64,000 nt of DNA from Bacteroidia bacterium (GTDB taxonomy: Bacteria > Bacteroidota > Bacteroidia > SXHM01), in NCBI GenBank assembly GCA_022072225.1, contig JAJVIC010000009.1, positions 341,746 to 405,745 on the forward strand, written 5' to 3'. Shown here piece after piece: positions 35,270 through 45,702 of this stretch. The translations under genes were made by a program, and so were the position numbers. How positions within the stretch are numbered: the stretch's first letter is position 1; each line of letters begins with the position of its first letter. Under the pieces are notes generated by a model. It was given only the letters and a program-made list of their open reading frames with translations. It searched no databases and had not been told where the DNA came from.

Positions 35270-38200
35270 ATGAAAAACATCTACCCTAACCTACAAAAAA
35301 CAGCATTCCTTAGTTCTTTTTTCTTACTGGGAATGATTTTGCTTAATAGTGTAGTTACCGCACAAACTACATTTACATTTACATCAAGCCCTAATGTTGT
35401 AATAACTGATGACGCGTATAATGGAACACTTGGCAGTATGGCATCAAGTTCAATTACAGCATCAGGTATATATAATAACCCGATTACCAATATTGAATTA
35501 GATGTTCAGATTGGAGATGCTAATGGACATACCTGGGTAGGAGATTTGGTAATCAAATTGCAAGCTCCTGATGGAACGATATTGGCAGTTATGAGTCGAC
35601 CTGGTCTTGCAGATGTTGGGGATAATGGAGCTGATTGTTGCGGTGACGGTGATGATTGGGGAAATGGTTCTGTGATAACATTTTCTGATGCAGGTGTTAC
35701 CGATGCTGAAGCAATGGGTGCGGCAGGAGGTGCAGTTTGTTCAGTTAATGGTCTTTGTTCTTACTTTCCAAACCCCGGATCAATTGCTGTTCCACCGGCT
35801 GTGGATGATTTCGCAGATTTATATGGTTTAACCATGAACGGAAACTGGACATTATATGTGGGTGATGGTGGAGCTGGTGACAATGGTAATTTACAGTCGT
35901 GGACCTTACGTATTACAACTGGAGCTCCTGTAAACGATTTATGTATTGATGCTATTTCAATTCCTTACAGTTGCATACTCAGCACAATATCAGGTAATAA
36001 CTTTGATGCAACGGATGATGATCCGGCACCGGGAAGTTGTGGAACTGGTGGAACAACTAATTTTGGTGTTTGGTACACTATAGTTGGAGACGGAGGTAAT
36101 GTTACCTTAAGCACTTGCTCTTTTGCAGATTTTGATACTAAAATTGTGGCTTATACGGGAGCTTGCGGTTCATTGACTTGTGTTGATGGTAACGATGATT
36201 TTTGCGGACTTCAATCTGAGTTAACTTTTGCAACTGCCAACGGAACTACTTACTATATTCTTGTACAGGGATTTGGTTCTAGTGAAGGTAATTTTGACCT
36301 TACTGTAGATTTTGAAGATAATGACCCGGTTATTTCCTGCGGAGGCAACATTACAGTTGATAATGCAACAGGAACCTGCGCGTCTGCATTTATTGACTTA
36401 ACAGGAAGCGCAACTGCTACGGATGATTGTTCAGTACCTACAGTTTCGTACTCACCAACAAGTGGTAATTTTCCAATCGGAACAACTACAGTTACAGCAA
36501 CAGCAACAGATGGGTCAGGAAACACTGCTACTTGCACATTTGATGTAATAGTAAATGATGCAGATGCACCGGTAGTTACCTGCTCTCCATTTACATTACA
36601 TGATAACGGTCCATTAGTAAACAGTGTTGGTACAGGTTCGGGTGGTGCCGATGAAAGCATGCTGCAAACAACCTCACTTGGAATGACCTTATTTGGTTTT
36701 GGCCATGATGTTGATGCCGGTGTACGTATCGCTGATGATTTTACAATAACCAATTCTAATGGATGGGATGTTAATGAAATTGTTTTTTATGCTTATCAAA
36801 CCAATTCAGGAAACACCTCAACCATTAATCATGTTAACTTAAGAATTTGGGATGGAGTTCCGGGCGGAGGAGGCTCGGTAGTTTGGGGTGATGGAGCTAC
36901 TAACTTATTAGTTAGTACAGAATGGACGGGAATCTATCGTGTAACTGAAACCTCTTCAGGTAATGTTCAGCGTCCTGTTATGAAAAATACAATTTCATTA
37001 GGTAGTGTAAATCTTCCTGCTGGCACGTATTGGTTGGATTGGCAATCTAATGGAACATTAGCTTCAGGGCCATGGGCACCTCCGGTAACTATTGCCGGGC
37101 AATCAACAACAGGTAACGGACTTCAGTCATTAGATGGCGGAGTTACCTACGCTGCCGTTACAGATATAGGTGGACAGGATTTTCCTTTCATTATCTATGG
37201 TAATCAGTCTTTAGTAAATGATTTGGGAGATTGTGGTGCAGCAGTAACAATAAATGCCCCTGTTGTGGATGATTGTTCTTCATATACAGCAACCAACGAT
37301 TTTAACGGCACATCGGATGCATCTGATGTTTACCCCGTAGGAACAACAACAGTAACATGGACAATTACGGATGATGATAATAATGTATCAACCTGTTCAT
37401 TTGATGTAACAGTTGAAGACACAGAAGCACCTTCAGTAGAATGTGCTATTTATGGAGGCGGTAACGCAACTATTGCAAGTACAAACGTTCCACTTTCAAT
37501 AGTTGATGATGGATCCATGACATCAACACTTACTGTTCCATTTGGTGGTTCAATTACAGATGTTAATGTATTAGGTCTCCAGGGTACACATACTTGGGTT
37601 AATGACCTTGAAATTGCATTAACAAGCCCCCAGGGAACAACAGTTACTCTTTTGAACAATTCTTGCGGAAGCAATGATAATTTTGATCTTAATTTTGATG
37701 ATGCAGGTGCTGCACATGGAACAATTACTTGCGGAAGTCCTATGGGATCAGGAGGCACTTATCAGCCGTTTGCTGCATTATCAGCATTTAATGGTGAAGA
37801 CCCAAGCGGAGTATGGACATTAACAGTTTATGACCAAGCGGCTTTTGACGCGGGAAATTTAACAGCCTGGAGTTTAGAAGTTGTTTCTACTGGAAGTAAC
37901 ACTTTAACTGTATCGAATGATGCGGGAGTTTGTGAAGCTGCTGTTACAGTTACTGCACCAAACTTTGACGACAACTGTGTTGGAACAACCATTGAAAACG
38001 ATTTTAATAATACAGCTGATGCATCAGGTACATATCCTGTTGGAACAACAACTGTAACATGGACAGCAACAGATGCTGCAGGAAATACAAGCACTTGCAC
38101 CATGGATGTTGTGGTTGAAGATACAGAAGCTCCAACAGTAACATGTCCCGGTGATATTGCAATAGATAATAACCCCGGTGATTGCGGTGCAGTAGTAACT

Positions 38201-41200
38201 TTTTCTGCTACTTCAACAGACAATTGCCCCGGTGAAACAATTGCTTTCTCACCTGCAAGCGGAAGTTTCTTTGCAGTGGGAACAACTGAAGTTACCGCTA
38301 CTGCAACCGATGCAGCAGGTAACACAGCAACCTGCACATTTAACGTAACGGTTTCTGATACAGAAGAGCCTTCATTGGTTTGCCCTGCTAACATAACAGT
38401 TCCTAATGATGCAGGATTGTGCACAGCTAATGTAACTTATACAGCTCCTGTAGGAGTTGATAACTGCGAGCCTGTTTTAACACAGTCATTAAGCCAATCT
38501 ATTATATTGTTTAATTCAGTATCGTGCAATGCAGGTGGTTTACATGCTAATAACAGCTATATGCGTGTATTTGACTTGCCAGCTTTGGGGTATACTAATG
38601 ATTTCTATATTAATTCGGTTGATGTAGGTATTGAAGAAGCTGTTGGAGCAGGAGGTTCACAACCTGCAACACTGAACTTGTATTCTTTGTCAGGTCCGTT
38701 GAACTTTGCTAACTTAACATTACTTGCTACAGAGCCAGTAACAGTTTCTGACCAGAATTTATCAGTACTGAATATTCCTTTAACTAACCAGTTAACAGTT
38801 CCTGCGGGTACTGTATTGGTAGTTGAATTCTTTACTCCTGATGGTCAGGTTGCAGGACACAGTTTATTCATTGGCTCGAATAACCTTGGACAAACTGGAG
38901 ATACTTACCTTGCAGCAGCGGATTGCGGTGTAACAGAACCAACCAATGTTGCTGATATTGGTTTCCCTGGTATGCACTGGGTAATGAACATTAATGCAGG
39001 AACACTTACAGAATTTGTTTCAGGTTTGGGTTCAGGATCAGATTTCCCTGTAGGTACTACTACAGAAACATGGCAGGCAACTGATGTTCATGGTAATGTT
39101 GCTACCTGCTCATTTGATATAACTGTTGAAGATGTTGAAGTGCCAACAATTGATTGCGGTTCTGATCCGATTGTTTGTGATGTGTATGCAAGCACCAACG
39201 TGCCGGTTACTTTGGCTGATGTTACAACTTCAACTTCAACGCTTACAATTAGCGGTGCAGGTGTTTCAATCAATGATTTGAATGTTCTTGGATTGCAAGG
39301 CACACATACATGGGTAAGCGATTTAACAGTTTCTTTAACCAGCCCTTCCGGAACAACAGTTCAATTATGGTCAGCACTTTGCGGAAGTGCCGATAACTTT
39401 AATATTAATTTGGATGATGAGGCCGGAACAGGAGTTACATGCCCTATAGATGATGGAGCAACTGAATTTCCTGCAAACCCGCTTTCGGCATTTGATGGTG
39501 AAAACCCTAACGGTACATGGACTTTAACATTTACCGATGGAGCAGGAGGTGATGTAGGTCAGTTAGATGCATGGAGCCTTGAAATTTGCACAGGAACAGG
39601 AGGCACTACAGTTTACACTCAATCAAATGATATCGGAGATTGCGGAGCTGTTGTTACTATTACTCCTCCTGTAACTTCAGACAATTGCACAGTAACTCTT
39701 ACCAATGATTACAACAATACCAGCGATGCTACGGATTTCTACCCTGTAGGAACTACGGTAGTAGAATGGACTGTAACAGATCCGGGCGGTAATTCAGCTT
39801 CATGCTCGGTAACAGTTGTTGTTACTGACGATGAATTCCCAGTGTTTGATAACTGCCCGGCTACTATTTTTGCTGATAACGACCCAGGTCAATGTGGTGC
39901 TATCGTTTCTTTTGATCCTTTAACTGCTACCGATAATTGCCCATTACCGGCAATTGCTCAGTTCTCTGATAACAGCGGACTTTCAATACCTGATGGAGAT
40001 CCAGCGGGAACTTCTGCACAGCAAACAGTTGCTGTTACAGGAACTAACCTTGGTACTGATGTATTCTTACAAAGCGTTTGCCTGAATGTATCACATACAT
40101 GGGTTGGTGACCTTGAATTTGTTCTTGAATCACCAAACGGAGATTTAATTACATTAATGTCACAACCTGGTGGAGGAAATTGCACAGGTGATAATTTGGA
40201 TGTTTGTTTTGTTCCTGGAACAGGAAGTCCTCTATCAGGAGGTACTTGCGCTAATGCACCAGCTTACAGCGGTGATTACAATGCTGAAGGTGGTGATTTA
40301 GCTGCTCTTTCAACCAGTACTGATCCTAACGGAACATGGACATTATATGCTTATGACTATGTTTCAATTGATGCTGGTTCAGTAAACAGCTGGACACTTA
40401 ACTTCCTTGATTTGGGCGGTACACCTGCGCCTCTTCAAACAGCCGGTTTACCTAGCGGATCTGAATTCCCTGTTGGTACTACAACCAATACATTTGAGGT
40501 AACAGATGCTGCCGGTAATACAACTACTTGCAGTTTTGATGTGGTTGTTTCTGATGTAGAAGCACCCGCTATTACCTGCCCCGGTGATATTGAAGTTGAT
40601 AACGACTTAGGAGTTTGCGGAGCTGTTGTTGATTATGATGCACCAACAGGCTTCCAGCAATTAACAGAACAATTAGGTAATGCTTTTGAAAACGGATTTG
40701 TTTCCAACTCAGTATTCCCTAACATCGGAGCTGATAATTTTGAAGTTGCGGATGGTGATTGCTGGGATATCAGCAATGTAACAGCTAATTTCTTTGTTAC
40801 TTCTCCAACTGCGGTTTCTGATTTCGATGTGATTTTCTACGATGATAACGGTGGAGAGCCTGGAAACGTAATAAATACAGTTAACCTGACCTCATCACAA
40901 TGGACAACTTCTTATCAGGGTTCAAACTTCGGATTTGATATTTATGAGTACAATTTCAATTTCCCAAGCCCTGTATCGCTTTGCGGAACAGGAGGTGCAA
41001 CACCATACTGGTTTAGCGTGGTAGCAAACGGAACAGGAGCTTTTGATTTCTTCTGGGAAGTAAGTACTTTGGGTAATTATGGAAGCGAAGGTGTTCTTGC
41101 ACCAGCAACCAGCGGACCTTGGGATGACTCTGAAGGTATTGACTTTGTATTTTCTCTGAATGACGGTGGAAATACACCTGACAACTGTGTTGGTCCTGTA

Positions 41201-43498
41201 ATTGTTACTCAAACAGACGGAACAGGTTATACAGACGGAGATGTATTCCCGATTGGAACTACTTTACAGGAATACACTGCAGAAGACCAATATGGTAATA
41301 TTTCAGTTTGCAGTTTCAACGTAGTTGTTAACGATACAGAAGCACCGGTTATCACATGCCCTGCTGATATCATTGCATGCGATGGTGATGTTGTTACTTA
41401 CTCTGTTACAGCTACCGATAATTGCCCTGGTGAAACTGTTGTTCAGACTGCAGGTTTACCAAGCGGTTCAGTATTCCCGTTGGGTATTACTACAAATACT
41501 TATGAAGTAACAGACGCTTCAGGTAATACAGCTACATGCAGTTTTGATGTAAATGTTACACCTGTACCTGTTGCTGACTTTACTTTTGATCCAACTTGTG
41601 TAAGCGAAATAATCTACTTTACTTCAACTGCAACAGTTGATCCAAGTGGCGGTACTTCAATTGTTAGTCACGAATGGGAATTTAACGATGGAAGCGGAAT
41701 TAACACAGATGTTAACCCAACTCACGTTTACAACACTCCTGGTGATTACGATGTAACGCTTACAGTTACTACAAACTGGGGATGTGTACATTCAGTTACT
41801 TATACCGTTACCGTTTCAGCCCCTCCTGTATATACAGTTGATGTAGCAGAGCCTACATGTAACGGTGACAATAATGGTAGCATTACCATTAACGTAACAG
41901 GTGGAAATTCTCCTATAACCTTCTCTCTGGACGGTGGACCTGAGCAATCAAGCAATGTGTTCAGCGGACTTGAGGCAGGAACCTATGTTATTACCATGCA
42001 GAATGGTTGTACAGAAACAGTTGAAGTAACAGTTGGAGAACCTGACGCAATTGTTGTGGATGCTTCTTCTCAACCGGTTCTTTGCAATGGCGATGCAACC
42101 GGCTCAATTGAGGTTACAGCAACAGGTGGAACAGGTACTTTACAGTACTCTGTTGACGGTGGCAATACTTTCCAATCAACCGGTTCATTCAGCTCATTGC
42201 CTGCAGGAGACTATGTTGTAGTTGTTGAAGATGAAAATGGCTGCTCTGTTTCTCAGGGAGTTGTTATTACTGAACCTTCAGCTGCACTTGCTGCTATAGC
42301 AGATGTTCAGAATGTATCTTGCACAGGTGATGCTTCAGGTTCAGTTACTGTTAACGCAACAGGAGGAACAGGCGCATACACCTACTCAAGCGATGGTGGC
42401 ACAACCACACAAAGCAGCAATGTGTTTGCTGATCTGGCAGCAGGTGATTACACTATCACAGTTACAGATGCTAACGGTTGTTCAACTACTGTTGACGCAA
42501 CTGTTGCAGAGCCTGCTGAATTGCTGACACTTGATGCACAAACTACACCTGTATCTTGCAACGGTGAAGGTGATGGAATAATTGATTTGACTGCAACCGG
42601 TGGCGATGCACCTTATGAGTATTCATTTAATGGTGGTATCACTTATCAGTCTTCCGGTTCATTCGGAAACTTAGCTCCCGGAACCTATACTGTTCTTGTT
42701 AGAGATGCAAACGGTTGCGAAGTTGCTGCAATTGTTGTAGTTACTCAACCGGATGTACTTGAACTTGCTCAAACAGGATCATCTGACGCTTCATGCGAAG
42801 GAGATGACGATGGTTCGTTTACTGTTGCTGCCGAAGGTGGAACAGAGCCTTATACATATACTTCAAACGGAAACAGCAACAGCACCGGAGTATTCTCTAG
42901 CGTAACTTCTGGAACGCATGTAGTTACTGTTACAGATGCCTCAGGTTGCTCTGCAACTGTTGAAGTAGAAGTCGGTTTCACCAACCCATTGCCTGATGCA
43001 GCATTTACTTGGTTTGCTGCAGGTTCAGTTGTTCAGTTTACTAATCAGTCAACCAATGGAACAAGCTACTCTTGGAATTTTGGTGATGGTTCAACTTCAA
43101 CTGACCAAAACCCTGTTCACACTTATGCAGCAGGCGGAACCTACACAGTTACATTGGTTGTAACCAATGCCTGCGGTTCTGACACAATCACTTGGACAAT
43201 TGATACAAACAATATCGGTATTAATGATCCGAATGGCGATGCAAGTGTTCTGAATGTTTATCCTAATCCTAACCACGGTGTATTCACACTGAGCTACACC
43301 AGCACAGGAATTATAGGAGACATTCAGGTGAATGTGATGACAATTGAAGGTAAATTGCTGATGGCAGAACAGTTCACAGTAAATGCAGACACTTTTGTTC
43401 GCAACTACTCTGATATTGAGTTGGCAGCCGGTATTTACATAGTACAGTTTGTCTCACAAAACAAAACAGAATTTAAAAGGATTACAGTTGATAAGTAA
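35270..43498 (+). CDS. Giant HYR/P-domain/PKD/SprB surface protein with T9SS type A signal
   Basis: A 2742-residue secreted protein. Order: signal peptide (1-31); P/Homo-B-like domain (about 40-216); PPC-like domain (221-347); nine HYR modules (349-2096); PKD (2097-2183); five SprB repeats (2188-2568); PKD (2573-2644); type A T9SS tail (about 2660-2742, starting VLNVYPNPNHGVF). Six HYR modules are interrupted by other domains. P-like domains, recognised by HTWV.DL and G.WTL, lie at about 727-877, 1302-1448 and 1564-1717. Unnamed beta-rich inserts lie at about 440-648, 1072-1248 and 1794-1969. It probably acts as an adhesin or cell-surface scaffold. It has the same layout as 57375-61382 but is twice as long. 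Confidence 0.9.
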   Translation: MKNIYPNLQKTAFLSSFFLLGMILLNSVVTAQTTFTFTSSPNVVITDDAYNGTLGSMASSSITASGIYNNPITNIELDVQIGDANGHTWVGDLVIKLQAPDGTILAVMSRPGLADVGDNGADCCGDGDDWGNGSVITFSDAGVTDAEAMGAAGGAVCSVNGLCSYFPNPGSIAVPPAVDDFADLYGLTMNGNWTLYVGDGGAGDNGNLQSWTLRITTGAPVNDLCIDAISIPYSCILSTISGNNFDATDDDPAPGSCGTGGTTNFGVWYTIVGDGGNVTLSTCSFADFDTKIVAYTGACGSLTCVDGNDDFCGLQSELTFATANGTTYYILVQGFGSSEGNFDLTVDFEDNDPVISCGGNITVDNATGTCASAFIDLTGSATATDDCSVPTVSYSPTSGNFPIGTTTVTATATDGSGNTATCTFDVIVNDADAPVVTCSPFTLHDNGPLVNSVGTGSGGADESMLQTTSLGMTLFGFGHDVDAGVRIADDFTITNSNGWDVNEIVFYAYQTNSGNTSTINHVNLRIWDGVPGGGGSVVWGDGATNLLVSTEWTGIYRVTETSSGNVQRPVMKNTISLGSVNLPAGTYWLDWQSNGTLASGPWAPPVTIAGQSTTGNGLQSLDGGVTYAAVTDIGGQDFPFIIYGNQSLVNDLGDCGAAVTINAPVVDDCSSYTATNDFNGTSDASDVYPVGTTTVTWTITDDDNNVSTCSFDVTVEDTEAPSVECAIYGGGNATIASTNVPLSIVDDGSMTSTLTVPFGGSITDVNVLGLQGTHTWVNDLEIALTSPQGTTVTLLNNSCGSNDNFDLNFDDAGAAHGTITCGSPMGSGGTYQPFAALSAFNGEDPSGVWTLTVYDQAAFDAGNLTAWSLEVVSTGSNTLTVSNDAGVCEAAVTVTAPNFDDNCVGTTIENDFNNTADASGTYPVGTTTVTWTATDAAGNTSTCTMDVVVEDTEAPTVTCPGDIAIDNNPGDCGAVVTFSATSTDNCPGETIAFSPASGSFFAVGTTEVTATATDAAGNTATCTFNVTVSDTEEPSLVCPANITVPNDAGLCTANVTYTAPVGVDNCEPVLTQSLSQSIILFNSVSCNAGGLHANNSYMRVFDLPALGYTNDFYINSVDVGIEEAVGAGGSQPATLNLYSLSGPLNFANLTLLATEPVTVSDQNLSVLNIPLTNQLTVPAGTVLVVEFFTPDGQVAGHSLFIGSNNLGQTGDTYLAAADCGVTEPTNVADIGFPGMHWVMNINAGTLTEFVSGLGSGSDFPVGTTTETWQATDVHGNVATCSFDITVEDVEVPTIDCGSDPIVCDVYASTNVPVTLADVTTSTSTLTISGAGVSINDLNVLGLQGTHTWVSDLTVSLTSPSGTTVQLWSALCGSADNFNINLDDEAGTGVTCPIDDGATEFPANPLSAFDGENPNGTWTLTFTDGAGGDVGQLDAWSLEICTGTGGTTVYTQSNDIGDCGAVVTITPPVTSDNCTVTLTNDYNNTSDATDFYPVGTTVVEWTVTDPGGNSASCSVTVVVTDDEFPVFDNCPATIFADNDPGQCGAIVSFDPLTATDNCPLPAIAQFSDNSGLSIPDGDPAGTSAQQTVAVTGTNLGTDVFLQSVCLNVSHTWVGDLEFVLESPNGDLITLMSQPGGGNCTGDNLDVCFVPGTGSPLSGGTCANAPAYSGDYNAEGGDLAALSTSTDPNGTWTLYAYDYVSIDAGSVNSWTLNFLDLGGTPAPLQTAGLPSGSEFPVGTTTNTFEVTDAAGNTTTCSFDVVVSDVEAPAITCPGDIEVDNDLGVCGAVVDYDAPTGFQQLTEQLGNAFENGFVSNSVFPNIGADNFEVADGDCWDISNVTANFFVTSPTAVSDFDVIFYDDNGGEPGNVINTVNLTSSQWTTSYQGSNFGFDIYEYNFNFPSPVSLCGTGGATPYWFSVVANGTGAFDFFWEVSTLGNYGSEGVLAPATSGPWDDSEGIDFVFSLNDGGNTPDNCVGPVIVTQTDGTGYTDGDVFPIGTTLQEYTAEDQYGNISVCSFNVVVNDTEAPVITCPADIIACDGDVVTYSVTATDNCPGETVVQTAGLPSGSVFPLGITTNTYEVTDASGNTATCSFDVNVTPVPVADFTFDPTCVSEIIYFTSTATVDPSGGTSIVSHEWEFNDGSGINTDVNPTHVYNTPGDYDVTLTVTTNWGCVHSVTYTVTVSAPPVYTVDVAEPTCNGDNNGSITINVTGGNSPITFSLDGGPEQSSNVFSGLEAGTYVITMQNGCTETVEVTVGEPDAIVVDASSQPVLCNGDATGSIEVTATGGTGTLQYSVDGGNTFQSTGSFSSLPAGDYVVVVEDENGCSVSQGVVITEPSAALAAIADVQNVSCTGDASGSVTVNATGGTGAYTYSSDGGTTTQSSNVFADLAAGDYTITVTDANGCSTTVDATVAEPAELLTLDAQTTPVSCNGEGDGIIDLTATGGDAPYEYSFNGGITYQSSGSFGNLAPGTYTVLVRDANGCEVAAIVVVTQPDVLELAQTGSSDASCEGDDDGSFTVAAEGGTEPYTYTSNGNSNSTGVFSSVTSGTHVVTVTDASGCSATVEVEVGFTNPLPDAAFTWFAAGSVVQFTNQSTNGTSYSWNFGDGSTSTDQNPVHTYAAGGTYTVTLVVTNACGSDTITWTIDTNNIGINDPNGDASVLNVYPNPNHGVFTLSYTSTGIIGDIQVNVMTIEGKLLMAEQFTVNADTFVRNYSDIELAAGIYIVQFVSQNKTEFKRITVDK

Positions 43499-43509
43499 TC
43501 AATGAAACC

Positions 43510-43546
43510 ACCGCCCCGTTTATTAAGTTAAACGGGGCGGTTTTTT
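43510..43546 (+). terminator. Terminator-like hairpin inside the left cassette
   Basis: A 13-bp stem, ACCGCCCCGTTTA / TAAACGGGGCGGT, has a 6-nt loop and six T's. It separates the giant gene from the CHU_C gene, so downstream genes need read-through or their own promoter. The right cassette has no such hairpin. Confidence 0.88.
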
Positions 43547-43593
43547 AAAAATAGTATTAGAAAGGTAAATTACATCATATAAATAAACAAAGC

Positions 43594-45657
43594 ATGAATA
43601 AATCATACGTTAAAGCAATAGGAATTGGACTGTTATCAATCCTTTCAGCTAAAAGTTTTGCAGGCGGGGGAGGTAACGTAACAGCAAGTTTTTCCTCTAC
43701 CACAGTTTGTGAAGGAAGCACAACAATAGTAACCAGTACATCCACAACCCTTGCAGGAACCATTGTTTCCTGGAATTGGGATTTGGATAATGATGGCGGC
43801 TTTGATGATGCTACCGGATCAGTAATCAGTGGTATTCTCCCCTCATCGGGTACATTTTCGATAGGTTTGGAAGTGACTACAAACCTTTCTGAAACAGCTA
43901 CTGTTTACCAGAACGTAGTGGTAAACCCTTTCCCTAATACTTCATTTTCAGCTAATGAAGTTTGTAAAGGAGCGCCAACAACCTTAACCAATACCAGTAC
44001 TATTGCTACCGGAAGCAATGTTTCATGGGCTTGGGATTTAGACAATGACGGTTTTTTTGATGATGCCTCAGGTCAGGTTGTATCTTATGATTTTCAAAAT
44101 TCAGGAACATACACTGCCGGTTTACAGGTAACTTCTGATCAGGGATGTGTATCTCAGTCTTACGGAACAATCACAGTTAATCCTGTTCCAAATGCTACAT
44201 TTACATTTGAAAATGTTTGTATCGGAGATATTACAAGTTTCAGCGCATCAGCTAATGTAACCTCTGGTTCAGTAACCGGTTTCAGTTGGGATTTTAACGA
44301 TGACAACGTTTTTGGTGACGAAACAGGCTCAGAAGCCGATTTTGAATTCTTGAGTGCCGGTTTTTATCCCGTTACACTTGAAGTAACAACCGATGAAGGT
44401 TGTACATCACAGGCAACTGAATTTGTAACTATTGCACCACTTCCTGTTATTATCTTTAACGTTTCAGGAGAGTGCGAAGGTGCTCCTGTTCAGTTTTTAA
44501 ATCAGAGTTCAAATCAGGTTGGTACAATAGACTATTTGTGGGATTTCGGTGACGGACAATTCTCGAGCGATGTAAATCCCTCTCATGTATATTTATCTGA
44601 CGGAAACTATACTGTATCTTTAACAGGAACTTCTTCATACGGATGCACCAGTTCTGCTTCACAAACTATCAGAATTTATCCAGGTCCGAGTGCATCGTTT
44701 ACCTACAATGAAGTTTGCACAGGTTTTATTACAGATTTTGTAAATACTTCTACCTCCGGAGGATCAACAGTTCAGGGTTACGTATGGGATTTCGGAGATA
44801 ACGATGCAAGTGTGGCGGTAAGTCCTTCTCATCAATATGGTTGGGCAGGAACTTATACTGTTACTTTAGTTGTTTCCAGCACTCAGGGCTGCCGCGATAC
44901 TGCAACAGCAAACGTAAATGTTTGGGCATTACCAACTCCGCATATTGCAGCTGCAGGTCCGCTTGCATTCTGTGATGGAGGCAGTGTTGATCTTTCAGTT
45001 GATCTTGATGAGGGACAAAGCGCAATCTGGTCTAACGCACAAACAACAGCAACGATTACTGTGACTGAAAGCGGGCAATACATCGTAAATGTTTTTGATG
45101 AACACGGATGCCAGCAAAAGGATACAATCGATGTTACGGTTTGGGCTTTGCCTAACGTAACTGCAAGTAATGATACAACAGTAAGCCTTGGTTATGATGT
45201 TCCACTGTGGGCAGCAGGAGCGACTTTCTACAATTGGACTCCTGAAACTTATCTTGATAATGCAAATGTATCTGACCCTACATCAGTATCTCCGCTTGAA
45301 ACAATTACTTACACTGTTACCGGAACTGATGATAACGGATGTGTAAATACTGCAGATGTTGTAGTAACAGTAAATCCTGATTACACCCTGGAAACAGTAA
45401 ACCTGTTTACTCCCAACGGTGACGGAGTAAATGATTTTTGGAGAATAAAAAACGTAAACCTTTATTCGGATTGCGTAGTGAAAGTTTTCAACCGTTGGGG
45501 AGTTGAAGTTTATTCTTCAACCGCTTACCAAAACGACTGGGACGGAACATACAAAGGCGAAAAACTTCCAGAAGCAACTTACTACTACATTGTAACCTGC
45601 GATGGAACCGACAAAGAGTATGACGGAGCTATTTCAATTTTGAGAAACAAAAACTAA
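43594..45657 (+). CDS. Five-PKD surface protein with CHU_C (T9SS type B) domain, left copy
   Basis: A 687-residue protein. After the signal peptide (SFAGG) come five PKD domains (about 27-112, 115-197, 200-282, 285-362, 365-443), two Ig-like domains (448-516, 519-594) and CHU_C (600-685; VNLFTPNGDGVNDFW, VFNRWGVEVY). The first two PKD domains contain a DxDxDG-like loop (WDLDNDGGFDD, WDLDNDGFFDD) and the third a looser version (WDFNDDNVFGD), which suggests calcium binding. CHU_C is the gliding-associated, type B T9SS signal; such cargo often needs a dedicated SprF-like partner, and one follows 45 nt downstream. It is paralogous along its whole length to 55305-57347. Confidence 0.92.
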   Translation: MNKSYVKAIGIGLLSILSAKSFAGGGGNVTASFSSTTVCEGSTTIVTSTSTTLAGTIVSWNWDLDNDGGFDDATGSVISGILPSSGTFSIGLEVTTNLSETATVYQNVVVNPFPNTSFSANEVCKGAPTTLTNTSTIATGSNVSWAWDLDNDGFFDDASGQVVSYDFQNSGTYTAGLQVTSDQGCVSQSYGTITVNPVPNATFTFENVCIGDITSFSASANVTSGSVTGFSWDFNDDNVFGDETGSEADFEFLSAGFYPVTLEVTTDEGCTSQATEFVTIAPLPVIIFNVSGECEGAPVQFLNQSSNQVGTIDYLWDFGDGQFSSDVNPSHVYLSDGNYTVSLTGTSSYGCTSSASQTIRIYPGPSASFTYNEVCTGFITDFVNTSTSGGSTVQGYVWDFGDNDASVAVSPSHQYGWAGTYTVTLVVSSTQGCRDTATANVNVWALPTPHIAAAGPLAFCDGGSVDLSVDLDEGQSAIWSNAQTTATITVTESGQYIVNVFDEHGCQQKDTIDVTVWALPNVTASNDTTVSLGYDVPLWAAGATFYNWTPETYLDNANVSDPTSVSPLETITYTVTGTDDNGCVNTADVVVTVNPDYTLETVNLFTPNGDGVNDFWRIKNVNLYSDCVVKVFNRWGVEVYSSTAYQNDWDGTYKGEKLPEATYYYIVTCDGTDKEYDGAISILRNKN

Positions 45658-45702
45658 TAACAGGTAACAGACAACAATAAACGAATTCAAAAACACAGCA
45701 TT

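Noticed and set aside
36253-38424. Several open frames antisense to the giant HYR gene
   Set aside because: They arise from GGT/ACA-rich repeat codons and contain only low-complexity Val/Ser/Pro sequence.
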